A stretch of 64,000 nucleotides of DNA from an uncultured Eubacteriales bacterium (GCA_900543625.1 UQSF01000002.1:62001-126000); one strand, 5' to 3'; positions 50,775 to 59,507 are shown, counted from the first letter of the stretch. Program-made: numbers and translations. Notes: generated by a model from the sequence alone, not told the origin.

Positions 50775-50807
50775 AAGTCCGCCTGACAAGCCGTCAGGCG
50801 GACTTTT
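50775..50807 (+). terminator. left terminator hairpin flanking repeat copy B
   Basis: 13-bp stem (AAGTCCGCCTGAC and complement, loop AAGCC) with TTTT tail, 10 bp after the TetR stop. The hairpin at 51010 is the same 33 bp with one loop base changed. Confidence 0.87.
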
Positions 50808-50811
50808 GAGG

Positions 50812-51008
50812 CTGTCAGAAAGTATTACTTTCTGACAAAAGAGTTTGCGGCCTGACTGCAGCGCACGCGCCGTCCGCCCAAGGCGAACGGCGCGCACGTT
50901 TGCAGGCCGAGCGGTATTTTCTCAGCCGCACATGTCGCCTGAGAAAATGATCGGACTTTCTTTCGCCGCGCCGGCGGCGAAACTCTACGAGGTTTTTGGA
51001 CAAACTGA
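50812..51008 (+). repeat. copy B of the ~195-bp structured intergenic element
   Basis: 197 bp from CTGTCA to AACTGA, same orientation as copy A and also between convergent genes. H1 TGTCAGAAAGT/ACTTTCTGACA, H2 CGCGCCG/CGGCGCG, H3 ATTTTCTCAG/CTGAGAAAAT, H4 TTTCGCCGC/GCGGCGAAA. Against copy A, most differences fall in stems and restore pairing, while linkers such as CAGGCCGAGCGGT and CTCTACGAGGTTTTTG are unchanged. Bracketed by a duplicated local terminator. Confidence 0.85.
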
Positions 51009-51009
51009 T

Positions 51010-51042
51010 AAGTCCGCCTGACAAACCGTCAGGCGGACTTTT
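51010..51042. terminator. right terminator hairpin flanking repeat copy B
   Basis: Same stem as at 50775, loop AAACC, TTTT tail on plus; lies 15 bp after the stop of the FadR-type gene on minus. Confidence 0.85.
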
Positions 51043-51057
51043 GCGTAGTGTGCGCCG

Positions 51058-51765
51058 TCACGCGTCCGCGTGCGCGTCGCAGTAATGGTGGTAGATGTTC
51101 TCGATATACAGCGCCGCGTCGCGGCCGCGTCCGGCGGAGAGCATGTCGATGATACGCAGCTCCTGCTCGATGACCGTCTCCGCGCCCCAGAAGCCGACAC
51201 ACCGCTCCCAGAGGACGCCGCTCACATCCGCGAGGCTGTTCATGAGCAGCGGAAAGATGCGGTTGCCGCTCAGCTCGGCGATGGTCGTGTCGAAGCGGCG
51301 CATCCACCGCGCATAGACAGCGTTGCCCTCACCCGCAGCCACGGCGGCGCGCAGCCCGTCCGTAATGGCACGCAGCTGCTGCATATCCTCCGGCGTGCCG
51401 CGCTCGCCGAGCAGGAGCATCGCCCCGCCCTCGATCGCGTCGCGCGCCTCAACGAGTGAGCTCTCGATGGCGTGGTCAATTTCGCCGCCATACTTGGCGA
51501 GCGCCATGAGCGTCTCGAAATTACCGTGGCGGGCATAGTCCTCGATGTAGTTGCCGCGGCGCGCCTCCATGCGCACAAAGCCCATGCGCTCGAGATCCTC
51601 GAGCCCGGTGTGCACCATGGAGCGGCTGATGTGCATCTGCTCGGACAGCTCACGCTCCGACGGCAGGCGGTCGCCCACCTTCAGCTCGCCGGAAAAGATC
51701 ATGCCGATGACCTGGTCGACGAACAGCTCCCGGAGCGTCGGCGCCTGGATCTGCCGAAATCCCAT
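51058..51765 (-). CDS. GntR family regulator, FadR subfamily
   Basis: 235 residues. Winged helix (about 10-78: GDRLPSERELSEQMHISRSMVHTGLEDLERMGFV) and an all-helical FCD effector domain with possible metal/acid-binding positions (DTTIAEL, YHHYCDAH). It is the last gene of the dehydratase cluster, and two TGGTnnnACCA operators of FadR type flank the cluster promoter, so autoregulation of the cluster is likely. The effector is probably the organic acid or CoA ester handled by the dehydratase (inferred). TGATG overlap with the small membrane gene. Confidence 0.92.
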   Translation of the reverse strand: MGFRQIQAPTLRELFVDQVIGMIFSGELKVGDRLPSERELSEQMHISRSMVHTGLEDLERMGFVRMEARRGNYIEDYARHGNFETLMALAKYGGEIDHAIESSLVEARDAIEGGAMLLLGERGTPEDMQQLRAITDGLRAAVAAGEGNAVYARWMRRFDTTIAELSGNRIFPLLMNSLADVSGVLWERCVGFWGAETVIEQELRIIDMLSAGRGRDAALYIENIYHHYCDAHADA

Positions 51766-51926
51766 CAGACCTTCCCGTCAACCTTTCTGCGGTCGTAGAG
51801 CCGATCGAGCAGCGGCCGCACGAGAAAATAGATCGCCTTGTTATCGAGATTGAACCAGTAGATGAGCATGCTCCCCACCCAGACGCCGGTCGCGCCGAGG
51901 AGCAGCTTTGGCAGCAGTTTTTTCAT
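51765..51926 (-). CDS. small single-span membrane protein in the dehydratase cluster
   Basis: 53 residues (MKKLLPKLLLGATGVWVGSM... ) with one transmembrane helix (about 4-24) followed by a charged tail RPLLDRLYDRRKVDGKV. Three Met codons in a row; the third (51926) has AGGAGG at eight bases and is chosen. Sits between the dehydratase subunit gene (16 bp) and the regulator (TGATG overlap), so it is coupled and probably real although no family is recognised. It could be a membrane tether or small transporter accessory. Confidence 0.65.
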   Translation of the reverse strand: MKKLLPKLLLGATGVWVGSMLIYWFNLDNKAIYFLVRPLLDRLYDRRKVDGKV

Positions 51927-51942
51927 CATCATTTCCTCCTGT

Positions 51943-53481
51943 TTACCAGCCCTCGTAATCATCATACTGCAGCAGGGACGCATCAAGCGGCTCTGCCTGC
52001 ATGACCGAGAACATGAAGTCGTTGACCTGCTGGCGGATGTCGGCGCGGGAGATGGTGCGGTGGTCGAACATATCGTTCGAGACCACCATGAGCTTGGTCG
52101 TCTTCTCCTTCGCCTGATCGAGGATGACGCCCGTGAGACCGAGCGCGCCCTTGCAGGTGATGTCATCGTGCAGGATGACCATGTCACAGTGGAACTTCTC
52201 TGCCTCGTCCCAGAACTCCACGAGGTGCCGCCAGCCGCCGGTCAGGTGGCGGCGCATGACGCCGGTCTCGTAGTTGCGGGCGATGCCGTCGAGGATGGTT
52301 TCCTCATCGGTCGTGTCGATGATGACGTTGCCGGAAAACAGGTCCATGCCCGCGATCATCAGAATGCCCCAGCAGTTATACAGCCAGTTCGGGAACTGCA
52401 GCCAGTAACACGGCGGGCCGCCCCACGTGATGGCGCGGTAGCGCGTCTTGGGAAAGCAGTTGGTCTTGTCTGCATACGCCTGCTCGAGGATGCGCATGAC
52501 CTTGTGCTCGGTCTTCATGACCTCGGGATTCCGGCCGCCGGAGAAGGCATAGTAAAAGGTGTGGAACAGCGCCGGAACTGCGAGCGCGGCGGCGGTGTAG
52601 GGCGTCGCCATGAAGCCCCACTTCTCCTGCTCGTTGCGCACCTCGTCGTTGTGCTTTTCCATGACGGCGCGGCAGGCGTCCCAGTCATAGGTCTCGCCCG
52701 TGTGCCGCTCGACAAAGTCGATGATGCGCCGCAGAGATTCGCGGGCGTACTTGCGCGTGTGCGGGTCCTCCCAGCGCATGGGGATGGCAGCCGGCATCGT
52801 ATCCACGTCGAGGTGGCGCTCGATGAGCTGGCTGTTCATGGTCGACGAGTCGCACGGGGCGTTATTGGAGATGCAGCAGGCGCCGATCTTCGGGAACTCA
52901 TCGAGCAGTGCGACGCCGGCGGCATTGTTCGACAGGCGGCAGGAATCCGCCGGCAGGCCGACGCTCTCCATGGCGTCGATATAATACGGGTTTGCGCCCT
53001 GATCCATGTAGCACAGCAGCAGTCCCTGGAAGGGCTCGAGCTGCGCGGGGCGCAGGTTTTGGAAGCCGGCGAGGATCTCCGGGCACATAGTCTGCTCGAG
53101 CACGACCTGCGTGCGGCCGAAGGCATTGTCGCCGAAGCGGCGGTCGCCCATCATCATCTCGGCGATGGAGGTCGTCGAGCCCTTCATGATCGTGTTGAGG
53201 TACAGGCGCGCCACGCGCAGCGCCGGGCCGCGCAGACCCTCGACGCAGCGGTCGATCATGTTCAGCGCACCGAGGTACGAGCCCATCCAGCGGTAGGTCA
53301 GCATACCGCGCGCGATGCGCACCGGGCTCTTGGCCACAAAGCCGCCCATAATGCCGAGCACCTTGACCCACTCGACATAGTCGTACCAGGTATCCTTCAG
53401 ACCGCGCCACTCGCGGTGCTTTGCAATGTTGCTGCCGGGCAGAAAACGATCCCCGGCGCCTTTGACCTTCTTGTCCGCCAT
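51943..53481 (-). CDS. 2-hydroxyacyl-CoA dehydratase-type (BcrC/BadD/HgdB) subunit
   Basis: 512 residues. HgdB-family segments include the early LRGPALRVARLYLNT, FPKIGACCISNNAPCDSS with clustered Cys, and WGGPPCYWLQFPNWLYNCWG and VVSNDMFDHR late. Such subunits bind a [4Fe-4S] cluster and the CoA ester, and dehydrate (R)-2-hydroxyacyl-CoA or reduce benzoyl-CoA after ATP-driven one-electron activation. It pairs with the overlapping upstream subunit. No activator ATPase or CoA-transferase gene is in the window, so the substrate is unknown. ATG at 53481 overlaps the upstream stop. Confidence 0.87.
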   Translation of the reverse strand: MADKKVKGAGDRFLPGSNIAKHREWRGLKDTWYDYVEWVKVLGIMGGFVAKSPVRIARGMLTYRWMGSYLGALNMIDRCVEGLRGPALRVARLYLNTIMKGSTTSIAEMMMGDRRFGDNAFGRTQVVLEQTMCPEILAGFQNLRPAQLEPFQGLLLCYMDQGANPYYIDAMESVGLPADSCRLSNNAAGVALLDEFPKIGACCISNNAPCDSSTMNSQLIERHLDVDTMPAAIPMRWEDPHTRKYARESLRRIIDFVERHTGETYDWDACRAVMEKHNDEVRNEQEKWGFMATPYTAAALAVPALFHTFYYAFSGGRNPEVMKTEHKVMRILEQAYADKTNCFPKTRYRAITWGGPPCYWLQFPNWLYNCWGILMIAGMDLFSGNVIIDTTDEETILDGIARNYETGVMRRHLTGGWRHLVEFWDEAEKFHCDMVILHDDITCKGALGLTGVILDQAKEKTTKLMVVSNDMFDHRTISRADIRQQVNDFMFSVMQAEPLDASLLQYDDYEGW

Positions 53482-54677
53482 CACAGTTTCCCTCCCTGAA
53501 TGTGCTTGATCTCAAGACTCTCTACGAACGCCTGAATGCGCGTGCGCAGCTGACCGGCGCCGGCGAGGGTGTACTCCTTCTCGATGCCTACGGTCGGGAT
53601 GCCCAGCTCCTCCTGCAGGATGTGCACGCCGAGCACACGCTCGTAGCTCCAGAACTCGCAGAACTTCATCTGTTCGTAGAGCACGCCGTCGGCGCTGTAT
53701 TCGCGGCACAGGTCGCGGACATAGGTGCGTCGGCCGTCAGAGCGCGCGCGCTCCATAAAGCGCGGGCACTGGCTCGTGCGCAGGTAGTGGCGGGCGACGG
53801 CGCGCAGCGGCGTCTCCCCGTCGAGAATTTCGATCTGCTCGCGTCCGGGCAGGCTGCCGTAGCAGTAGCGGTCGGCCACGACCATCGCGCCGCAGTCCTC
53901 GATGAGCTTCGTGAACGCGGGGTCGTCGATCTCGCTGCCGGTCACGACCAGACGCACGCGGAACCACGGCTGCGCGTCCGGCTTGCGGCGCTTGAGCTCG
54001 GTGAGCGTCTGCTTGAGGTACGGCAGGATGCGCTTGTGCGGGCACACCTGACTCACGAGCTGCAGCACGTGAAATTCATAGCCCGTGATGACGGGGTTGG
54101 CCGCCTTGCGCAGATTGCCGATCTCGGTCATGACGCGGGAAATTTCGTTGTGGTCGCGGATCGCCGCGCGGATCGCCTTATCGGAGATGTCAATACCGTA
54201 GGTCTCGTGCAGCGGCTCGAGCACGTGCACGCGCAGCTGCTCCTCATAGTGATCGACGGCGAAGTCCTCGTCCGAGAACGGCACGTCCATCATGCTCATG
54301 AAAAACTGCGGATTTTTCTCCTTCACAAGGCCGAGGATCTCAAAATGCTCGTGACCGCGGTGCATCATCTGGCACGTCTCGGACGAGAGCAGCGCGTCGA
54401 GATAGTCATAGCCGCCCTCGATGCCGCGCTCGAGAATGCTGCGGGTATACGAGCAGATCTTGCTCGACATGTAGTACGTGCCCACATCGATGCTGCCGGT
54501 ATTCGGCGCACGCAGGCGGCTCGAGAAGCAGCCGGGCAGGTTCAGCAGCGTCTCCGGCACAAAGTAACAGGTGTAGCCCAGGGCGTGTTCCCCTTCCGCC
54601 TTGGCCTGCTGTACCAGCTCGTTGTTGGACTCCTGCAGCAGATTCTCAAAATAGATCAGATGCTTCAGGTCTTTCAT
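53481..54677 (-). CDS. 2-hydroxyacyl-CoA dehydratase-type second subunit
   Basis: 398 residues, same superfamily as the next gene but shorter, as in the alpha/beta pairs HgdA/B or FldB/C. Visible landmarks: GYTCYFVPETLLNLPGCFSS, MSSKICSYTRSILERG, RLVVTGSEIDDPAFTKLIED, VVADRYCYGSLPG, and a late MKFCEFWSYER; several Cys could ligate an iron-sulfur cluster. The ATG at 54677 has AGAGGTGG upstream; a GTG at 54707 is an alternative start. First gene of the cluster behind a promoter flanked by FadR-type sites. Confidence 0.87.
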   Translation of the reverse strand: MKDLKHLIYFENLLQESNNELVQQAKAEGEHALGYTCYFVPETLLNLPGCFSSRLRAPNTGSIDVGTYYMSSKICSYTRSILERGIEGGYDYLDALLSSETCQMMHRGHEHFEILGLVKEKNPQFFMSMMDVPFSDEDFAVDHYEEQLRVHVLEPLHETYGIDISDKAIRAAIRDHNEISRVMTEIGNLRKAANPVITGYEFHVLQLVSQVCPHKRILPYLKQTLTELKRRKPDAQPWFRVRLVVTGSEIDDPAFTKLIEDCGAMVVADRYCYGSLPGREQIEILDGETPLRAVARHYLRTSQCPRFMERARSDGRRTYVRDLCREYSADGVLYEQMKFCEFWSYERVLGVHILQEELGIPTVGIEKEYTLAGAGQLRTRIQAFVESLEIKHIQGGKL

Positions 54678-54724
54678 GGTTTGCTTCCACCTCTCACAGT
54701 TCGTCACGGGTCTCCGGTCTTACA

Positions 54725-54739
54725 TCTGGTTCAACCAGA
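54725..54739 (-). promoter_or_regulatory. FadR-type operator O1
   Basis: TCTGGTTCAACCAGA, a perfect palindrome around TGGT-TCA-ACCA, between the promoter -10 and the dehydratase start. Confidence 0.75.
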
Positions 54740-54753
54740 AGCCCTTTGAACCA

Positions 54754-54782
54754 AAGATAGCATAATTTTTGACAATGTGCAA
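54754..54782 (-). promoter_or_regulatory. promoter of the dehydratase cluster
   Basis: TTGCAC, 17 bp, TATCTT on the minus strand. A further half-site (ACTGGT) overlaps its -35. Confidence 0.65.
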
Positions 54783-54826
54783 CTGGTTTTCGTCCACTGT
54801 CCCATTTTTATCGCTTATCACAACGT

Positions 54827-54849
54827 ATCTGGTCAGACCACGACCAGAT
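54827..54849. promoter_or_regulatory. FadR-type operator O2
   Basis: TGGT-CAG-ACCA at 54830-54840, embedded in a wider inverted repeat ATCTGGTC - 7 nt - GACCAGAT. It lies between the divergent dehydratase and pyrophosphatase promoters. Confidence 0.7.
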
Positions 54850-54894
54850 GCCTGCCAACAAACCGGACAGTTTTTGCACTTTTCCGAACAACGA

Positions 54895-54922
54895 TTGACA
54901 AGGCAGGGTGTCAGATTATAAT
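54895..54922 (+). promoter_or_regulatory. sigma-70 promoter of the pyrophosphatase gene
   Basis: Perfect TTGACA, 16 bp, perfect TATAAT. Confidence 0.87.
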
Positions 54923-54968
54923 ATGATATGGTTTGCCTCACAACAACGCCAAAGGAGTTACACAATAC

Positions 54969-56582
54969 ATGAACAGAATCTACGTCACCGGCCACCGGAA
55001 TCCGGACACGGACTCCATCGCGGCCGCCATTTCCTATGCCGCACTGCGCAACGCGCTCGGCAACCGGGATTACACGGCCGCACATCTCGGCCACATCAGC
55101 GACGAGACGCAGCGCCTGCTCGATCGCTTCGGCTTTCAGGAGCCGGTCACAATCAGCAACGTCCGCACGCAGGTGCGCGATCTGGACTTTGACACGCCGC
55201 CGGCGCTCAACTCCAGCGTCACGATGGACCGCGCCTGGCACATCATGCGCGACCAGAACATCTCCGCCATGCCCATCATCAACGAAGACGGCACGCTCTA
55301 CGGTATGCTCTCCGCCGGCGACATCGCGGCCTACAGCATGCGCACGATCAGCGACCGGCACGTGGACGCGCTGCCGCTGTTCAACCTCCTGAGCGTCATC
55401 GAGGGGCGCATCCTCAACGACGGCGCCGAGCAGGTCGACCGCGTGTCCGGCGTGGTGACGATTGCCCTGCCGCAGAGCTGTGACAACCTGCTCTTCTCCG
55501 ACCCCGACAGCATCATTCTCTGCGGCAACCAGCCGGATATGATCCGCCGCGCGCTCGACATCGGCGTGCAGTGCATCATCCTCTGCCAAACCGACGTCGA
55601 CCCTGCGTGGCTTGAAAACGCCGGCAAGACCTGCGTCATCTCCACCCCGCTCGATGCCAGCCGCGTGGCGCGGCTGGTGTATCAGGCGATCCCGATCTCC
55701 CGCCCGTGCAACACGGAGGATCTGGTCAGCTTCCACCTCGACGATTACATTGACGACGTGCGAGAGGTCGTGCTCGAGAGCCGCTACCGCTGCTACCCCG
55801 TGCTCGACGAGAACGAAAAGGTCGTCGGCACGCTCTCGCGCTATCACCTGCTGCGTCCGCGGCGCAAGCGCGTCGTACTCGTCGACCACAACGAGCTGGC
55901 GCAGGCCGTGCCCGGTCTGGAGCAGGCCGAGATCCTCGAGATCATCGACCACCACCGTCTGGCCGATATTCAGACCACGCAGCCCATCCGCGTACGCAAC
56001 GAGCCCGTCGGCAGCACGACGACCATCATCACCAATATGTATCAGGAGCACGGCGTCATGCCGTCGCCGAACATGGCGGGTCTGATGGCGGGCGCGATCT
56101 TGTCCGACACGGTCATGTTCAAATCCCCCACGTGCACGAAGCGCGACATCGCCATGGCCGAGCGTCTGGCCCGCATCGCCAACATCTCGCTCAAGGAGCT
56201 GGGCAACCTGCTCTTTGCCGCCTCGAGCGCGGGCGACAAGTCGGCTGAGGATCTGTGCTTTGCCGACTTCAAGGAATTCCACATCGCCGACCACTATCTC
56301 GGCGTCGGTCAGGTCACGTCGCTCGATTCCGCTGCGGTGCTCGAGCGCAAGGACGAGCTGCTGGCCGTCATGGCCACGAAGCTCGAGCAGCAGCACTATG
56401 ACATGATCGCGCTCATGGTCACGGACGTGCTCATGGAGGGCACAAACCTGCTCTTCATCGGCAATGACGACACCGTCCGCTCCGCCTTCTCGGTCGAACC
56501 GAAGGACAATGCCGTGTTCCTGCCCGGCGTGATGAGCCGCAAAAAACAGATCATCCCCATGCTGACCGCCCTCTGGGGCTGA
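54969..56582 (+). CDS. CBS-domain family II inorganic pyrophosphatase
   Basis: Hydrolyses pyrophosphate (Mn2+/Co2+-dependent DHH enzyme), with adenine-nucleotide control through CBS domains. 537 residues: N-terminal half of the DHH domain (VTGHRNPDTDSIAAA), CBS1 (about 70-125), a DRTGG domain (about 135-245), CBS2 (about 250-305), then the rest of DHH (VVLVDHNEL, EIIDHHRLADIQT) and the C-terminal DHHA2 domain ending SRKKQIIPML. AAAGGAG precedes the ATG at 54969; the in-frame upstream ATG is inside the promoter. Confidence 0.95.
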   Translation: MNRIYVTGHRNPDTDSIAAAISYAALRNALGNRDYTAAHLGHISDETQRLLDRFGFQEPVTISNVRTQVRDLDFDTPPALNSSVTMDRAWHIMRDQNISAMPIINEDGTLYGMLSAGDIAAYSMRTISDRHVDALPLFNLLSVIEGRILNDGAEQVDRVSGVVTIALPQSCDNLLFSDPDSIILCGNQPDMIRRALDIGVQCIILCQTDVDPAWLENAGKTCVISTPLDASRVARLVYQAIPISRPCNTEDLVSFHLDDYIDDVREVVLESRYRCYPVLDENEKVVGTLSRYHLLRPRRKRVVLVDHNELAQAVPGLEQAEILEIIDHHRLADIQTTQPIRVRNEPVGSTTTIITNMYQEHGVMPSPNMAGLMAGAILSDTVMFKSPTCTKRDIAMAERLARIANISLKELGNLLFAASSAGDKSAEDLCFADFKEFHIADHYLGVGQVTSLDSAAVLERKDELLAVMATKLEQQHYDMIALMVTDVLMEGTNLLFIGNDDTVRSAFSVEPKDNAVFLPGVMSRKKQIIPMLTALWG

Positions 56583-56594
56583 GGCCGCATATAC

Positions 56595-56633
56595 AAAAAA
56601 GTCCGCACAGGCACTGCCTGTGCGGACTTTTTT
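56595..56633. terminator. strong bidirectional terminator
   Basis: 18-bp stem with A6/T6 ends (AAAAAAGTCCGCACAGGC and complement), convergent between the pyrophosphatase and the permease genes. Confidence 0.92.
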
Positions 56634-56636
56634 GAT

Positions 56637-58658
56637 TCAATCCGTCATGCGCACGATGCGGTAATACGTGCGCGCCGTGAGCAGGTACACAAAGGTGTAC
56701 AGCAGCGCAAAGACGCCGAACGTTCCGAGCGTGCACAGCAAAAACAGATGCACGTTCTGCAGCCCGAAGGCGAACACGATCTGCTTGATGAGCGGAAACG
56801 CGAACGCGATGTGGATCGCCGCCGTCACAAGCGGCAGGAAGAACATGAGCAGCACCTGCGCGCGGATGGTCGCCTTGACCTCCTTCGGCGTCATGCCGAC
56901 CTGCTGCATGATGCGGAAGCGCCCGCGGTCGTCATAGCCCTCGGAGACCTGCTTGTAGTAGATGATGAGCACCGTCGCAAACAGGAACACGAACCCGAGG
57001 ACAAAGCCGAGGAACAAAAAGCCGCCGTACGTGCTGCGCAGCGTGGGATAGCCATCGGCGCGCATATCGGTCGTGTAATTCACGTTCGCCGCCACGGCAG
57101 CGGACTCAAGCCCGGGGTCGCTGAGAAGCGCGTGCAGCGCGTCGAGCTGCTCGTCGTCCGTGCCGGAGAGGTCGAACTGATACGTGTAGTTGAGCATGCT
57201 GCGGGTGCCGCCGTGCTCGTTAGTATAGGCGTTTTGCTGCGCGCGCAGCTCGAGCATCTCCGTGAGATCCGGCACGACCAGATACAGTGTGTGCAGACCC
57301 ATGATGGAGCTGCCGCTGACGAGCGAGAAGCTATCGAGCTGCCGCAGCCGCAGCGTATCGCCGCCGAGCGTGAGCGTGTCGCCAAAGGCTGCGCCGTCCG
57401 TCCATGCGAGCGCCTCGCCGGGCGCGAGCGTCACCTGCTCCCCGGTCAGGTCGGCATAGCCCTCCGTGTCCAGAACCATGACGGCGTATTCATCGGCGCT
57501 CGAACCGGTGAGCTGTTCGCTCGTGAGATCAAGCGCATCGCCGCTGCGCAGCGCGGAAAACCTGACGGTGCGATAGCCGTGCACATTGCTCTGCGTGAGC
57601 CCCGAGCGCGTCATGGCATCATCCACCACCCGCAAAACCGGCGCGACGTCCGGCACTGTGTTCGTCCGGGGGTCGGTCATGAGCGTGAGCGTCATATCCT
57701 GCGGCCATTGCACGGCGGCGTAGGCATCCACGCCCTTATACAGGCTCATCGTGGTCGAGACCGTCACGAGCACCATCGTCGAGAGGATGCAGATGCTCGC
57801 AAGGCCGGCCGCGTTGCGGCTCATGCGGTAGATGAGGCCGGAGACGGTGGCAAAGTGGCTGGTTTTATAATAATAGCGCCGGTTTTTGCGCAGTGCCTTG
57901 AGCACGACGACGCTCAGCGCGATAAACGTGAGATACGTGCCGATGATGACAAGGATGACCGCCGGGAAGAAATTCTGGATGGCGTGCAAGGCCGCGTTTG
58001 TGCGCAGGGAAATGATATAGCCCGCGGCAAGGCACACCGCGCCGAGCAGTGCGAGGATCCACTTGCTGCGCGGCTCGCGCTCGCCCTCGCTGCCGGCGCG
58101 CAGCAGCTGCACGGGGTTCGACAGATGGATGATGCGGATGGTATTGAGCAGCAGCAGCAAAAACAGCGCGCCGAAGAACACCACCGTACAGCCGATGCTC
58201 CAGAGGCGGATGTTCAGCCCGAACGTGGCCTCCCCGCCGATGAGCCGCACGAGCACGAGCTGCAGGAGCTTGGAGAACACGCCCGCCGCCACGAGGCCGA
58301 AAAACAGCGCCATGGCCGCCGTGTACAGCGACTCCCAGAAGAGCACGTAGGAGATGTGGCGCTTTTCCATGCCGAGGATGTTGTAGATGGCAAACTCGCG
58401 CTTGCGCTGCTTGGTGAAGGTACTGTTCGTATAAAAGAGGATGATGGCGGAAAACAGCGCCATGATCGACACGCCGAAACCGAGCACCTGACTGACGCTG
58501 CCGCCGTGCTGCATCTGGCCGAGATACGGATCGCTCGCGAGCGTGAGGATGATGCAAAACAGCGCCACGATCACGATGCAGGCCAGCAGATACGGCAGGT
58601 AGAACCGGCGGTTTTTCTTCAGATTCGTCGCCGCCAGACGCGGATAGAGATTACGCAT
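56637..58658 (-). CDS. BceB-like ABC transporter permease (FtsX family)
   Basis: 673 residues. Ten transmembrane helices in the 2-3-...-BceB arrangement: helix 1 after [24 protein letters not shown], two FtsX-type four-helix blocks (about 60-330 and 560-673), and a large extracellular domain (about 380-560) that in BceB senses peptide antibiotic-lipid complexes. Conserved REFAIYNILGMEKRHI and FRIMQQVGMTPKEVKATIRAQ coupling helices. Overlaps the ATPase gene by 8 bp. With the BceRS-like genes upstream it forms a peptide-antibiotic detoxification module. Confidence 0.92.
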   Translation of the reverse strand: MRNLYPRLAATNLKKNRRFYLPYLLACIVIVALFCIILTLASDPYLGQMQHGGSVSQVLGFGVSIMALFSAIILFYTNSTFTKQRKREFAIYNILGMEKRHISYVLFWESLYTAAMALFFGLVAAGVFSKLLQLVLVRLIGGEATFGLNIRLWSIGCTVVFFGALFLLLLLNTIRIIHLSNPVQLLRAGSEGEREPRSKWILALLGAVCLAAGYIISLRTNAALHAIQNFFPAVILVIIGTYLTFIALSVVVLKALRKNRRYYYKTSHFATVSGLIYRMSRNAAGLASICILSTMVLVTVSTTMSLYKGVDAYAAVQWPQDMTLTLMTDPRTNTVPDVAPVLRVVDDAMTRSGLTQSNVHGYRTVRFSALRSGDALDLTSEQLTGSSADEYAVMVLDTEGYADLTGEQVTLAPGEALAWTDGAAFGDTLTLGGDTLRLRQLDSFSLVSGSSIMGLHTLYLVVPDLTEMLELRAQQNAYTNEHGGTRSMLNYTYQFDLSGTDDEQLDALHALLSDPGLESAAVAANVNYTTDMRADGYPTLRSTYGGFLFLGFVLGFVFLFATVLIIYYKQVSEGYDDRGRFRIMQQVGMTPKEVKATIRAQVLLMFFLPLVTAAIHIAFAFPLIKQIVFAFGLQNVHLFLLCTLGTFGVFALLYTFVYLLTARTYYRIVRMTD

Positions 58659-59418
58659 GGCGCTCACCGCCCGTTGCCAGCATCGTGAGCGTGTCAGAGA
58701 TCTTCTGATAGAGCTGCTCGTCCGTGCTCTCGCCGCGATAGATCTCGTGGAACACCTCGCCGTCCTTGATGAACAGCACGCGCGAGGCGTGGCTGGCCGC
58801 CTTGACCGAGTGCGTGACCATGAGGATGGTCTGACCGCCGCGGTTGATCTCCTCAAACAGGCGCAGCAGCTCATCCGTTGCGCGAGAATCGAGCGCGCCG
58901 GTCGGCTCATCGGCCAGCACGAGCTTCGGCTGCGTGATGAGCGCGCGGGCGACGGCTACACGCTGCTTCTGTCCGCCGGAGAGCTCATACGGGAACTTCT
59001 GCAGCAGCTCCGCGATGCCGAGCTGCCGGGCGATGGGCGCGAGGCGCGCGGCCATCTCCGGATACGCCTTGCCGGCGAGCACGAGCGGCAGGAAGATATT
59101 GTCCTGCACGGAGAACGTGTCGAGCAGGTTGAACTCCTGGAACACGAAGCCCAGCTGCGAGCGGCGAAACGCCGCGATCTCCCGCTCCGGGATCGTGCCC
59201 AGCGCCCGACCGTCGAGCACGACCTCGCCGCCGGTGGGCTTGTCGAGCGCGGCAAGAATGTTGAGCAGCGTGGTCTTACCGCTGCCGCTCTCGCCCATGA
59301 TGGCGACGTACTCGCCCTTCTCGACCGTGAAATTCACATCGCTGAGCGCCTGCACCTTCGTGCCGCCGAAGCGTGTGGTATAAATCTTCTGAACGTGACG
59401 AACTTCCAAAAACGACAT
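58651..59418 (-). CDS. BceA-like ABC transporter ATPase
   Basis: 255 residues, MacB/LolD type. Walker [16 protein letters not shown]-loop [14 protein letters not shown], signature [15 protein letters not shown], Walker [14 protein letters not shown]. Powers the adjacent FtsX-type permease and, in known Bce systems, also its sensing function. Start at 59418 fixed by AGGAGG. A separate promoter lies in the 107-bp gap after the kinase gene. Confidence 0.94.
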   Translation of the reverse strand: MSFLEVRHVQKIYTTRFGGTKVQALSDVNFTVEKGEYVAIMGESGSGKTTLLNILAALDKPTGGEVVLDGRALGTIPEREIAAFRRSQLGFVFQEFNLLDTFSVQDNIFLPLVLAGKAYPEMAARLAPIARQLGIAELLQKFPYELSGGQKQRVAVARALITQPKLVLADEPTGALDSRATDELLRLFEEINRGGQTILMVTHSVKAASHASRVLFIKDGEVFHEIYRGESTDEQLYQKISDTLTMLATGGERHA

Positions 59419-59448
59419 AACCGTTACCTCCTGTATAATGACAGGCTC

Positions 59449-59454
59449 AGTATA
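59449..59454 (-). promoter_or_regulatory. -10 element of the bceAB promoter
   Basis: TATACT on the minus strand, no good -35, as expected for an activated promoter. A 14-bp inverted repeat with one mismatch (CCGCCGGGGAAATG ... CATTTTCCCGGCGG, 59457-59504) lies directly upstream. Confidence 0.5.
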
Positions 59455-59507
59455 AACCGCCGGGGAAATGGCTGCCATACTTCCGGCTTACATTTTCCCG
59501 GCGGAAA

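Noticed and set aside
43491..51008. Insertion sequence interpretation of copies A and B
   Set aside because: No transposase ORF inside, and the ends are not terminal inverted repeats. A non-autonomous element remains possible and is discussed as a finding.
43458..51042. CRISPR or integron attC interpretation of the repeated elements
   Set aside because: Copies are kilobases apart with no spacers or cas genes, and the ends lack attC core sites; no integrase is present.
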